From the NCBI GenBank assembly GCA_002691825.1, contig NZIZ01000043.1, positions 1 through 64,000 of the forward strand: a stretch of 64,000 nt of DNA, written 5' to 3'. The notes under the pieces are model-generated. The model searched no databases. It saw nothing but the letters and a program-made list of their open reading frames with translations, and had not been told where the DNA came from. Positions 54,813 through 64,000 of this stretch are shown in pieces. The position numbers and the translations under genes are program-made. The stretch comes from Porticoccaceae bacterium (GTDB lineage Bacteria; Pseudomonadota; Gammaproteobacteria; Pseudomonadales; Porticoccaceae). Numbering within the stretch: position 1 is the stretch's first letter; every line of letters starts with the position of its first letter.

Positions 54813-56357
54813 TTGGATCTTAATTTAATGTCGCTAAAAACGGATGATAATTCTTTGTATGATTTGTCTAATGTTATAAAAATCGAAAAACAGCACCTTA
54901 AAAAAATAAACTCAACTGAATATGCTCTTGCTCTGAAGGCTGCGGAAGCTCTTTATCAAGAGTTAACAAGAAAGTTTGGTCAGCCTAACAGTATCAATGT
55001 TTTTTGTGGGGGAGGTAAAAATGCTGCGGATGGGTACTTACTGTCTGCTCTTGCCTCTGCGAAATCAATACCAGTTAGAGTTTTTGAACTAGGAAATCCT
55101 TGCCAATTTTCCCCAACAATAGCTTGCGCTAGAGAAACTGCGCTTAATGCAAATGCTGAGTTGAATATATTTTCAGGTGAAGAAATAATAGATCATGGGA
55201 TTATTGTTGACGCCCTCATAGGGATTGGCTTGCGAGGAAAAATAAACGAAAAATACAGATGCGCAATTCAAAAAATGAATTTCTCAAATTTACCTACGGT
55301 TTCAATAGATGTGCCGTCAGGCCTAAATTCTGGTACGGGCGGAGTTCTCGATATAGCTGTGAATGCAGATTTAACGGTAACTTTTTTAGTTTATAAACAG
55401 GGTCTTTTTACCGGGTATGGTCCTTCATGTTGTGGTAGTCTCATTTTAAGACGCTTGGGGCTGGAGCGCGGGGAAAACCTGAACGGGTTGGCTAGTGCAA
55501 CGATTATGAGTCTAGAAAAACTCTGTAAGATTTTGCCAAGCCGACTAAATTATTCGTGTAAAACAAATTATGGACATGTTTTAGTTATCGGAGGTGACTA
55601 TGGTTATGCTGGCGCTGGCATAATAGCTGCTCAAGGCGCCGCGAGGATTGGAGCAGGACTTGTGTCTCTAGCGACGCGTCCCGAGCATATATCAGCCATG
55701 TTAACGCGACAACCGGAAGTTATGGCGATTGGGGTGTCATCTGGACAAGAGCTTGAGCCATTTTTAAGTCGTCCGAGTGTATTAGTTTTAGGCCCAGGTT
55801 TAGGCACGTCAGCGTGGTCTGAGCAATTACTTCAAAAAGCATTAGATACAAAAATATCAATGGTTATTGATGCGGATGCGCTAAATATCATTTCATCAGG
55901 AAAAATACAAATTAGTAGAGAAAATGCCGAAAACTGTGTGATTACTCCGCATCCAGGGGAAGCCGCTCGTTTATTGAATATTTCTGTCAAGGAAGTCGAG
56001 CTAGACCGTGTTTCGGCGGTAATCGAACTCCAAAAAGTATTTGGCACAACAGTAGTGTTGAAAGGTTTGGGAACCATAGTCTGTGGACGTTCCTCAGAGG
56101 TGGTAAGCATATGTCCATACGGCAATCCTGGCATGGCCAGTGCCGGAATGGGAGATTTACTGAGTGGAGTTATTGGTGGTCTTTTAGCTCAATCATTGTC
56201 ATGCATTTCTGCCGCAGAGTTGGGGTGTTGTTTACATTCGCATGCTGCTGACGTTTTGGTTGACCAGTTGGGGCAAAGAGGACTGATGGCCACTGATTTA
56301 TTACGATCGATTAGTAATCAATTAATGATTCAAGAGCGTTCAGGTGATCCAATATGA
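54813..56357 (+). CDS. nnr: Bifunctional NAD(P)H-hydrate repair enzyme (epimerase/dehydratase)
   Basis: YjeF_N plus carbohydrate-kinase-like domain: GHVLVIGGDYGYAGA, NPGMASAGMGDLLSGVIGGLLAQ. Confidence 0.94.
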   Translation: MDLNLMSLKTDDNSLYDLSNVIKIEKQHLKKINSTEYALALKAAEALYQELTRKFGQPNSINVFCGGGKNAADGYLLSALASAKSIPVRVFELGNPCQFSPTIACARETALNANAELNIFSGEEIIDHGIIVDALIGIGLRGKINEKYRCAIQKMNFSNLPTVSIDVPSGLNSGTGGVLDIAVNADLTVTFLVYKQGLFTGYGPSCCGSLILRRLGLERGENLNGLASATIMSLEKLCKILPSRLNYSCKTNYGHVLVIGGDYGYAGAGIIAAQGAARIGAGLVSLATRPEHISAMLTRQPEVMAIGVSSGQELEPFLSRPSVLVLGPGLGTSAWSEQLLQKALDTKISMVIDADALNIISSGKIQISRENAENCVITPHPGEAARLLNISVKEVELDRVSAVIELQKVFGTTVVLKGLGTIVCGRSSEVVSICPYGNPGMASAGMGDLLSGVIGGLLAQSLSCISAAELGCCLHSHAADVLVDQLGQRGLMATDLLRSISNQLMIQERSGDPI

Positions 56358-56851
56358 AAAGCGTTCCGGGGAGTTTATGTGACTATGGTGGGTTTTTGAG
56401 AACGAAGATTGTTGATGAACGGGCGATGTTAGCATTTGGTAAATCGGTTGCGAGGGTGCTAATTCCCCGTTTGGTAATCACACTTTCCGGAGATTTGGGC
56501 GTTGGGAAGACTACGTTGGCCAGAGGAGTGCTCCAAGGTCTGGGTTTTGGTGGGATTGTGAAAAGTCCTACATATGCTATGTTGGAACCCTACCAATTAG
56601 ACCTCGGGGCGGTGTATCATTTTGATCTTTTTAGAGTGAGTGATCCTGAAGAATTGGAATTCCTCGGCTACCGCGATTGTTTGCGTGATGCATATTTATG
56701 TCTCGTTGAGTGGCCGGAACGTAGCGATGGGTATCTGAGTAAAATTGATTTGGAATTGTCAATAATATCTGAGGGCGATACTCGAATTGTGACTATACGA
56801 TCGCATACTCCTGCTGGAAAAATTACGAATGAGCATTTGCAAAATATATAG
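56354..56851 (+). CDS. tsaE: tRNA threonylcarbamoyladenosine biosynthesis ATPase TsaE
   Basis: LSGDLGVGKTTLARGVLQGLG; SPTYAMLEPY; YHFDLFRV. Confidence 0.95.
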   Translation: MKSVPGSLCDYGGFLRTKIVDERAMLAFGKSVARVLIPRLVITLSGDLGVGKTTLARGVLQGLGFGGIVKSPTYAMLEPYQLDLGAVYHFDLFRVSDPEELEFLGYRDCLRDAYLCLVEWPERSDGYLSKIDLELSIISEGDTRIVTIRSHTPAGKITNEHLQNI

Positions 56852-56912
56852 TTATAAGAATTTGTTCCCAGTCTCTCCATTTTTTTTTTGCTAACAGTAT
56901 CGGATGTTTTAA

Positions 56913-58220
56913 ATGCTGAAGTTTCTATACGTGTGTTTAATGATTTTGATCTTTAGTGACTTTGTCGAGGCTTCAAAGATTGAAGGACTTAGGCTCTACA
57001 GATCTCCTGACAGAACTCGTATCGTTTTGGATCTCAATGAGACTGTACGATATCAAACGTTTACGCTAAACAAGCCAAATCGTGTGGTTGTCGATATTTT
57101 AGATGTAAAGTTAAACGCAGAATTTGAGCAACTCGATCTCTCAAACACTCCTATTGTCCGCATTCGCACCGGCGTGAGAGACGGGACTAGTTTAAGGATG
57201 GTATTTGATTTGGTAAATCAAGTGAGTTCTAAAGTATTTAGTCTCCAATCAAATGAACGCTATGGTAACCGTTTAGTTGTAGATCTGTACGACGTAAAAA
57301 AACGCACAAGCAAAAATCTAGCTGGCATTATTCAACAAGTAAATCGAAAAATAGTCGTTGCAATCGACGCTGGGCATGGAGGAGAAGATCCTGGAGCATT
57401 AGGTCCTGGAAGAATTCGAGAAAAGGTTATAGTTTTACAAATTGCAAAGCGATTAAAGAAATTGTTTGATGACGACAGTGATTTTAGGGGTGTTTTAATT
57501 CGAGAGGGCGATTATTATTTAGCTCACAGACGGCGGATGGAAATTGCACACAATAGTCTTGCAGATTTCTTTATATCTATCCATGCTGACGCATTCTCTA
57601 GCCCCGATGCTCATGGAGCTTCTGTTTATGCATTATCAAATAAAGGAGCCACCAGTGAGGCTGCCCGATATCTTGCATCTAAAGAAAATCGTGCTGATTT
57701 AATAGGTGGCGCGGTAACTCTGAGTTTGGTGGATAAGCCGGATGCTCTAGCTGAGGTCTTGTTAGATTTATCTATGACTGCGACTTTAAGCAGTAGTTTG
57801 GCCGCAGGTGATTACGTGCTAAGAAATATTGATGGACTTGCGAGGTTGCACAAAAAACGCGTGGAGCAGGCTGGATTTTTAGTTCTTAAATCGCCAGATA
57901 TTCCCTCTCTGCTTATTGAAGCTGGATTTATCTCAAATCCACGGGAGGCTAAATTACTTTCTGATAAGACTTATCAGCAGAGCATGGCTAAGGCTATCTA
58001 TCGGGGAATGGTTCAATATTATCTTGACAATCCACCTCCGGGGACAGCGTTAGCGGTTAACAAAGCAGAGCGTTTAAAAACATACATTGTGCTGAAGGGT
58101 GATACGCTCTCTCAAATAGCACAAAAGTATAAAACATCGGTAGATAAATTATTACATTACAATAATTTATCTTCGAAACGAATAATAGTCGGTCAACGGC
58201 TTTCAGTACCACCTCGTTAA
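56913..58220 (+). CDS. N-acetylmuramoyl-L-alanine amidase (AMIN, Amidase_3, LysM)
   Basis: AMIN domain LYRSPDRTRIVLDL; VVAIDAGHGGEDPGALG; FISIHADAF; C-terminal LysM VLKGDTLSQIAQKY. Confidence 0.94.
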   Translation: MLKFLYVCLMILIFSDFVEASKIEGLRLYRSPDRTRIVLDLNETVRYQTFTLNKPNRVVVDILDVKLNAEFEQLDLSNTPIVRIRTGVRDGTSLRMVFDLVNQVSSKVFSLQSNERYGNRLVVDLYDVKKRTSKNLAGIIQQVNRKIVVAIDAGHGGEDPGALGPGRIREKVIVLQIAKRLKKLFDDDSDFRGVLIREGDYYLAHRRRMEIAHNSLADFFISIHADAFSSPDAHGASVYALSNKGATSEAARYLASKENRADLIGGAVTLSLVDKPDALAEVLLDLSMTATLSSSLAAGDYVLRNIDGLARLHKKRVEQAGFLVLKSPDIPSLLIEAGFISNPREAKLLSDKTYQQSMAKAIYRGMVQYYLDNPPPGTALAVNKAERLKTYIVLKGDTLSQIAQKYKTSVDKLLHYNNLSSKRIIVGQRLSVPPR

Positions 58221-58235
58221 TCGCGGTATAAGCTA

Positions 58236-60047
58236 ATGAGTAAAATTCGTATTTTAGGCACACAACTAGCAAATCAAATCGCCGCTGGAGAGGTTGTAGA
58301 CCGACCTTTTTCCGTGGTTAAAGAGCTTGTAGAGAATAGTTTAGATGCTGGGGCAAGACACATACATGTTGAGGTAGAGAATGGAGGGATGAAACTTTTA
58401 AAAGTTCGTGATGATGGAACGGGTATTCCAGCAGATGAACTAGTGCTAGCTTTGGGTCGACATTCTACTAGTAAGATTTATGATTTAGTTGATCTTGATG
58501 CTATAGGTACGTTGGGGTTTCGGGGTGAGGCGTTATCAAGTATTGCATCGGTGTCGCAATTAACATTGATATCGAAACATTCTGAATCCGCATGGCTCCT
58601 CCAGCCGGAGAACTGTGATACAACTGCAAGTTTACGTCCCGCGGCGCACCCTCAAGGTACCACGGTTGAGGTCAGAGAATTATTCTACAACACTCCTGCG
58701 AGAAGAAAGTTTTTGCGCTCTGAAGTCACAGAATATAACAATATCAGCGCCTGTATTAAAAGGTTAGCTCTGAGCCGTTTCGATGTTGCTTTCACCCTGA
58801 CAAATAATGATCGATTGAGATTAGACCTAAGTGCATCAGAGAAATGTTTGGATGAGCAGGAAAGACTCCGAGCGATATGTGGGCCCTCTTTTTTGGACAA
58901 TGCCATTTATCTTAATAATCAAAGCTCGAATTTGATGATAAAAGGCTGGATCTCCATACCCACTTTTTCTCGAAGTCAACCTGATTTGCAGTATCTGTTC
59001 GTTAATGGAAGATATGTCAAAGATAAAACTATCGCTCATGCAGTAAGGCAAGCATATCAAGACGTTTTGTATAAGGGACGTCATCCGGCGTTTGTCTTAT
59101 ACCTAGAAACTGATTTAAGGGATGTTGATGTGAACGTACATCCGACTAAGCATGAAGTCAGATTTAAAGATAATAAAGTTATTCATCGCTTTGTACACTC
59201 CGCATTAGATTCTGCATTAGCCGAGAGATATCCAAAAACTGATAATTTTTCGGATACGAGAGTCGACCTAGTAGTTGGATCTCAACCCAAAAGAGATATT
59301 ATGTCTCTTGTCGATATACTCTCGTCGCATCGTTTTGGAGAGCAAGCTGATCGCAACAGCCCTAGGAAAAAATGCGATATTGTTGGTCTTAAATCGGGGT
59401 CTGCCGACTTTTTCAATGATCAACACAACAAGGATATTGTAAGCCAAGATGATCGTGAGCCAATTCCGCCACTTGGGTTTGCAGTGGCGCAATTGAGATA
59501 CGCCTATATTCTCGCTGAAAATGCTACTGGACTAGTAATCGTAGATGCTCATGCTGCTCATGAAAGAATAGTTTATGAAGAATTGAAGCGTACTTATGAG
59601 CAACAGGGACTGGTTTCTCAACCTCTATTAGTTCCGCAAGGAGTTGTAGTCACTGAAACCGAAGCTGATTTAGGGGAGCGTCATAAGGAAGAGTTTTCAA
59701 AACTAGGATTTGTTTTAGATAGGATCTCGTCAGAGTCTCTATTGGTGAGGGAGCTTCCCGCTATTTTGAGAGGCTGCGACACTGAGCAACTTGTTTGCGA
59801 CATTTTAGCAGATCTGATTCATTATGATATCTCGGATCGATTAAGTGAAGAGATTCACCATATTTTATCTACAATGGCATGTCATGGATCAGTAAGGGTA
59901 AATCGTAAGCTTACATTATCCGAAATGAACTCCCTTCTCCGTCAAATGGAGCAAACAGAACGAATTAACCAGTGTAATCATGGCAGACCAACTTGGGCCG
60001 AGTTTTCCCTTGAGGAGATTGACAAATACTTTATGCGAGGTCGTTAG
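58236..60047 (+). CDS. mutL: DNA mismatch repair protein MutL
   Basis: IAAGEVVDRPFSVVKELVENSLDAGA; GFRGEALSSIASVS. Confidence 0.97.
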   Translation: MSKIRILGTQLANQIAAGEVVDRPFSVVKELVENSLDAGARHIHVEVENGGMKLLKVRDDGTGIPADELVLALGRHSTSKIYDLVDLDAIGTLGFRGEALSSIASVSQLTLISKHSESAWLLQPENCDTTASLRPAAHPQGTTVEVRELFYNTPARRKFLRSEVTEYNNISACIKRLALSRFDVAFTLTNNDRLRLDLSASEKCLDEQERLRAICGPSFLDNAIYLNNQSSNLMIKGWISIPTFSRSQPDLQYLFVNGRYVKDKTIAHAVRQAYQDVLYKGRHPAFVLYLETDLRDVDVNVHPTKHEVRFKDNKVIHRFVHSALDSALAERYPKTDNFSDTRVDLVVGSQPKRDIMSLVDILSSHRFGEQADRNSPRKKCDIVGLKSGSADFFNDQHNKDIVSQDDREPIPPLGFAVAQLRYAYILAENATGLVIVDAHAAHERIVYEELKRTYEQQGLVSQPLLVPQGVVVTETEADLGERHKEEFSKLGFVLDRISSESLLVRELPAILRGCDTEQLVCDILADLIHYDISDRLSEEIHHILSTMACHGSVRVNRKLTLSEMNSLLRQMEQTERINQCNHGRPTWAEFSLEEIDKYFMRGR

Positions 60048-60050
60048 AGT

Positions 60051-61025
60051 TTGTTAGAAGTCAATGGCGCGCGTCAAAATACAAGATTTCCTTTAATTAT
60101 TTTAATGGGCCCGACGGCAATAGGTAAAACCGACGTTGCACTCGCGATTTGTCAACATTTCCCGGTCGAAATAGTAAGTGTAGACTCCGTTCAAGTATAT
60201 CGTCACTTAGACATAGGCACCGCTAAGCCGTCGAAAGCCATTTTAGAAGAAGTGCCACATTGGTTAATAGATGTTGTTGATCCAAGCGATATTTACAATG
60301 CTGCTAGGTTCGTTAATGATGCGAATTACGCGATACAACAGATCCGGCAGAAAGGAAAAATTCCACTCCTCGTTGGCGGCAGTATGATGTATTTTAATGC
60401 GCTTATAAATGGATTATCGGATTTGCCTCCTGCTAGTGCGAAAGTTCGAGAAAAATTGAATATTCAGGTAGAGTTGGAGGGACTTGAGAGTTTATATGAT
60501 CGATTGAAAAGTATCGATTTTCATACGGCATCTCGTGTACACCCTCGGCAGAGACATCGGGTACTTCGAGCTCTTGAAGTGTTTGAATTAACCGGTACTC
60601 CGCTATCTGAGTTACAAGCCCAAAAACAATCCACCAGCCTGACGCATCCGTTAGACATCTATCAAATCGGACTTTGGCCCTCTGATCGAACATTACTTCA
60701 TCGAAGAATTGAAGAGCGTTTTGAATCTATGTTAAACCGGGGTTTTTGTGATGAGGTTCAGAATTTGTACGTTCGTGGCGATTTAAATCCTGATCTCCCT
60801 GCCATCAGAGCAGTTGGATATAGACAAATATGGGGATTTCTGCAAGGTACTTACGGCCTCGAAACGGCTAAAAGTTTGTCAATATTTGCCTCCCGGCAGC
60901 TTGCTAAACGTCAACTAACTTGGATGCGACGTTGGACAGATCTTAACATTGTGCATGTCAATCCATTAAGCAATAGAGAAAAATTAAAAAAAAATATCCT
61001 TAATCGCTTGAAAAAACATGTTTAA
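60051..61025 (+). CDS. miaA: tRNA dimethylallyltransferase
   Basis: LMGPTAIGKTDVALAI; SVDSVQVYRHLDIGTAKPS; TTG start. Confidence 0.96.
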   Translation: MLEVNGARQNTRFPLIILMGPTAIGKTDVALAICQHFPVEIVSVDSVQVYRHLDIGTAKPSKAILEEVPHWLIDVVDPSDIYNAARFVNDANYAIQQIRQKGKIPLLVGGSMMYFNALINGLSDLPPASAKVREKLNIQVELEGLESLYDRLKSIDFHTASRVHPRQRHRVLRALEVFELTGTPLSELQAQKQSTSLTHPLDIYQIGLWPSDRTLLHRRIEERFESMLNRGFCDEVQNLYVRGDLNPDLPAIRAVGYRQIWGFLQGTYGLETAKSLSIFASRQLAKRQLTWMRRWTDLNIVHVNPLSNREKLKKNILNRLKKHV

Positions 61026-61140
61026 AGCCCCATCTTTTTAGTTCCGGTTAAAATACTTAATCCTTTAAACGGCAGCGAGGCAAAAAAATGTGCTCCTTGT
61101 TGCCTCAAGAAGCGTTCTGACGGTTTTAGGAGACGAAATA

Positions 61141-61437
61141 ATGTCCAAGGGACACAATTTGCAAGACCCTTTTCTTAATGTGTTGAGGAAAGAAAAAATC
61201 GCTGTATCGATATTTCTTGTTAACGGTATTAAGTTGCAAGGACAAATTGAGTCGTTTGATCAATTTGTTGTTTTGTTGAAAAATACTGTCAGTCAAATGG
61301 TATACAAGCATGCTATCTCTACAGTTGTGCCCTCCCGTGCGGTCAAACTCCCCACATCAAGCCTTACGTCGTCAGTTTCGAATGATAATCGCTACGACCT
61401 AGGAAATACGAAAACTTTCTCTGAAGACGATTACTAG
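61141..61437 (+). CDS. hfq: RNA chaperone Hfq
   Basis: [48 protein letters not shown]...[13 protein letters not shown]; true ATG at 61141. Confidence 0.98.
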   Translation: MSKGHNLQDPFLNVLRKEKIAVSIFLVNGIKLQGQIESFDQFVVLLKNTVSQMVYKHAISTVVPSRAVKLPTSSLTSSVSNDNRYDLGNTKTFSEDDY

Positions 61438-61443
61438 CTCGAT

Positions 61444-62742
61444 ATGCCATTATTTTTTGGGCGACCCATAAGCGGCAAACGAGTAGTGATGGTGAGCTTG
61501 AGAATGCAGGCCGAGGGTTGGGAAGAGAATGTCAAAGAGTTTGAAGAGTTGGTGGCATCGTCCGGAGGATACGCTGTTGGACTGGTCACTGGCAGCAAGA
61601 AAGCTCCTGAAGCCAGATTCTTTCTAAGTTTAGGAAAGTTAGATGAGGTTGCATTGCTCCGACTTGAAAAGTCTGCAGATCTAATAATCTTGAATCACAA
61701 CCTGTCAGCGAGTCAAGAACGAAATCTTGAAGAACATTTAAAGTGCAAGGTTTTGGATCGCAATGGCTTGATATTAGAAATATTCGCGCAACGAGCTCGT
61801 ACTCACGAAGGGAAATTACAGGTGGAGTTAGCGCAACTCAAGCACCTTTCGACACGTTTGATACGTGGTTGGACCCATCTCGAAAGGCAAAAGGGTGGCA
61901 TTGGTTTACGTGGGCCGGGCGAGACACAACTAGAATCTGATAGACGGTTGGTAAGAGCCCGTATTGCTAGCGTAAGAAATAAATTGTTAAAGATCCGACA
62001 ACAAAGATCGCTTGGGCGACAGTCTAGATGTAAATCGAATGCTCTAACGATATCTCTAGTAGGTTATACCAATGTCGGGAAGTCTACAATATTTAACAAT
62101 CTGACAAAAAGCGGCGTTTATGCAGCGGATAAGCTCTTCGCAACATTAGACCCAACAATGCGGCGAGGTAAGGTGAAGGGTATCAGAAATACAGTTTTTT
62201 CTGATACGGTAGGTTTCATAAGGCAGCTTCCTCATAGCCTCATAGAGGCGTTTCAAGGAACATTGGAAGAAATTTGCGGTGCCGCCTTACTCCTCCATGT
62301 GCTCGATGCTTCGGCTGCAGATGTTGAGTTAATGAAAGACAGCGTAGATTCCGTTCTCGAAGAAATTGGTGCTGATAACATCCGCGCTTTGATAGTATAC
62401 AACAAGGTTGATTTGCTAGACCATTGCCCATGCCGCATCGACAGAGATGGAGACGGCAATCCCGTAGCTGTGTGGGTGTCAGCAGAAACCGGCGACGGCA
62501 TGGACTTACTTGCGAATGCAATCTCTGAATGTGTTGAGTACGATTCACTAATCGGAAAACTTAGTTTGCCACCGGCGCTCGCATCGTTGAGAGCTGAGCT
62601 TTATAATTGCGGTGCAGTAACGAAAGAGAGTATTGACAATCAAGGCGTTTCATTAGTGGACGTCAAAATGAATAGCATCGAGTATGCTCGTGTTTCAAAA
62701 CGTTTTAAAGAATTCGCCGATATTTTTACTGTGGCCAGTTAG
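61444..62742 (+). CDS. hflX: GTPase HflX
   Basis: Downstream of hfq; GGIGLRGPGETQLESDRR; VGYTNVGKSTIFN. Confidence 0.96.
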   Translation: MPLFFGRPISGKRVVMVSLRMQAEGWEENVKEFEELVASSGGYAVGLVTGSKKAPEARFFLSLGKLDEVALLRLEKSADLIILNHNLSASQERNLEEHLKCKVLDRNGLILEIFAQRARTHEGKLQVELAQLKHLSTRLIRGWTHLERQKGGIGLRGPGETQLESDRRLVRARIASVRNKLLKIRQQRSLGRQSRCKSNALTISLVGYTNVGKSTIFNNLTKSGVYAADKLFATLDPTMRRGKVKGIRNTVFSDTVGFIRQLPHSLIEAFQGTLEEICGAALLLHVLDASAADVELMKDSVDSVLEEIGADNIRALIVYNKVDLLDHCPCRIDRDGDGNPVAVWVSAETGDGMDLLANAISECVEYDSLIGKLSLPPALASLRAELYNCGAVTKESIDNQGVSLVDVKMNSIEYARVSKRFKEFADIFTVAS

Positions 62743-62826
62743 ACGCGAATACTAATGAATCTTAAGCTTCACTGGTTTAATCAAAAATTAAAGATAAATG
62801 AATGAACTGCGCGATAGGAGTAAATT

Positions 62827-63960
62827 ATGGCTTGGAATGATCAAGGCGGGGGGGGGAAAGATCCGTGGGGTGGAAATCGTGGTGGTGACGCTCCTCCTGA
62901 CATAGATGAGGCGTTAAGAAAATTGAAAGAAAAATTTTCAAACTTCGGCGGCGGGGGCTCTGGGGGCGGAAGTTTCGAGACAGGGTGGAAATCACTGGCA
63001 GTCGCAGCAGGTAGTATTATCTTGTTGCTTTGGGCAATGCTGGGAGCATATCAAATTGACGAAAAAGAGCAGGCAATTGTTCTTCGTTTAGGAAAATACA
63101 ATGATACGGTTGGGCCTGGACTACATTGGAATCCTCCTTTGATTGATTCGGTAGAAATTGAGCGTGTGACTGAAGAACGGCAATACTCTGCGCGAGGTTT
63201 GATGCTAACTGAAGACGAAAATATCGCCGAACTCACTCTTACAGTACAATATAACATTGCTGATGTAAAAGCCTTTGTCTTAAACATCAAAGATCCAGAG
63301 ACAACGCTTCAGCAAGCGACCGATAGCGCACTTAGGCATGTGGTTGGTAGCTCTGGACTCGATGATGTCATTTCTACCGGACGAGAGCAGATTGCAGTTG
63401 CGACTGCTGAGAAACTTCAGGACTATTTGAATGTCTATGATAGTGGAATTAATGTTGTGAAAATTAACATTGAGGAGGCTCGGCCACCCACCCAAGTGCA
63501 GGAAGCATATGATGATGTGATCGAGGCACGAGAAGACTTGGAACGATATATCAATGATGCCCAAGCGTATTCAAACGGCATAATCCCTCAGGCGCGTGGT
63601 GAGGCACAACGTCTAAGAGAGGAGGCTGAGGGCTACAAATCACAAGTTGTATCAAAAGCTGAGGGTGAAACTGAGCGGTTTGTGGCGTTACTTACGGAGT
63701 ATAAGAAGGCACCGGTCGTGACGCGCGAACGACTTTATATTGATGCCATGGAAGAGGTTATGACGCGAACTAGCAAAGTGCTGATTGATTCAAAGGGAGG
63801 CAATAACATGTTGTATTTACCTTTAGACCAGTTGATGAAGAGCGGTAGTATTTCTCGGGGCTCCAGTAACATGGACGAAGCTGATGTCGACAGAGTAGCA
63901 GAACAAGTCTTAGACCGAATTCAAAGAAACAGTACGAGGCAAGGGGAGGGGCGTCGATGA
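62827..63960 (+). CDS. hflK: FtsH protease modulator HflK
   Basis: Gly-rich N-terminus, single TM, band-7/SPFH domain; downstream of hflX. Confidence 0.96.
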   Translation: MAWNDQGGGGKDPWGGNRGGDAPPDIDEALRKLKEKFSNFGGGGSGGGSFETGWKSLAVAAGSIILLLWAMLGAYQIDEKEQAIVLRLGKYNDTVGPGLHWNPPLIDSVEIERVTEERQYSARGLMLTEDENIAELTLTVQYNIADVKAFVLNIKDPETTLQQATDSALRHVVGSSGLDDVISTGREQIAVATAEKLQDYLNVYDSGINVVKINIEEARPPTQVQEAYDDVIEAREDLERYINDAQAYSNGIIPQARGEAQRLREEAEGYKSQVVSKAEGETERFVALLTEYKKAPVVTRERLYIDAMEEVMTRTSKVLIDSKGGNNMLYLPLDQLMKSGSISRGSSNMDEADVDRVAEQVLDRIQRNSTRQGEGRR

Positions 63961-64000
63961 ATAAATTAGTAGGAGTGTCACTGGCGATCGTTGTATTTGT
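63957..64000 (+). CDS. hflC: HflC, 5' end only (truncated by window)
   Basis: ATGA overlap with hflK stop; MNKLVGVSLAIVVF matches a membrane N-terminus at the expected hflC position. Confidence 0.85.
   Translation, partial: MNKLVGVSLAIVVF

Overview
This 64 kb window is chromosomal DNA that looks gammaproteobacterial, judging from gene order and protein families. From left to right it holds: the 3' part of an FtsX/YbbP-type permease; a complete urea uptake and urease locus (urtABCDE, a small membrane protein, ureDABCEFG) with a sigma-54-type promoter motif upstream; a PAS/HisKA-like sensor protein (-) and selO (-); prfB with its programmed +1 frameshift, lysS, COX15 (-), ung, ygfZ (-), sdhE, nadB (-); rpoE-rseA-[decayed rseB-like segment]-degP; lepA-lepB-rnc-era-recO-acpS-mazG; adk, tsaB, uppP, an M18 aminopeptidase, trpS, a cupredoxin lipoprotein; pckA (-), an hslO pseudogene (-), hslR (-), a yrfG pseudogene (-), cysQ, mrcA (-); aroK-aroB-hemE, psd (-), rsgA (-), orn, queG (-); and nnr-tsaE-amiC-mutL-miaA-hfq-hflX-hflK-hflC(start). 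I saw no rRNA, tRNA, CRISPR, prophage or IS element. The observations most worth checking are: (1) hslO is present at full length in one frame but carries four in-frame stops and has lost a zinc-ligand Cys; (2) an unannotated yrfG (HAD nucleotidase) remnant sits between hslR and cysQ; (3) a likely rseB remnant with an adjacent GGACTAT heptamer repeat lies between rseA and degP; (4) the histidine-kinase-like protein beside the urease genes appears to lack all of its catalytic boxes while keeping an intact ORF; (5) a conserved-position small His-containing membrane protein lies inside the urea operon. All calls were made by reading the sequence and translations; no database search was run.
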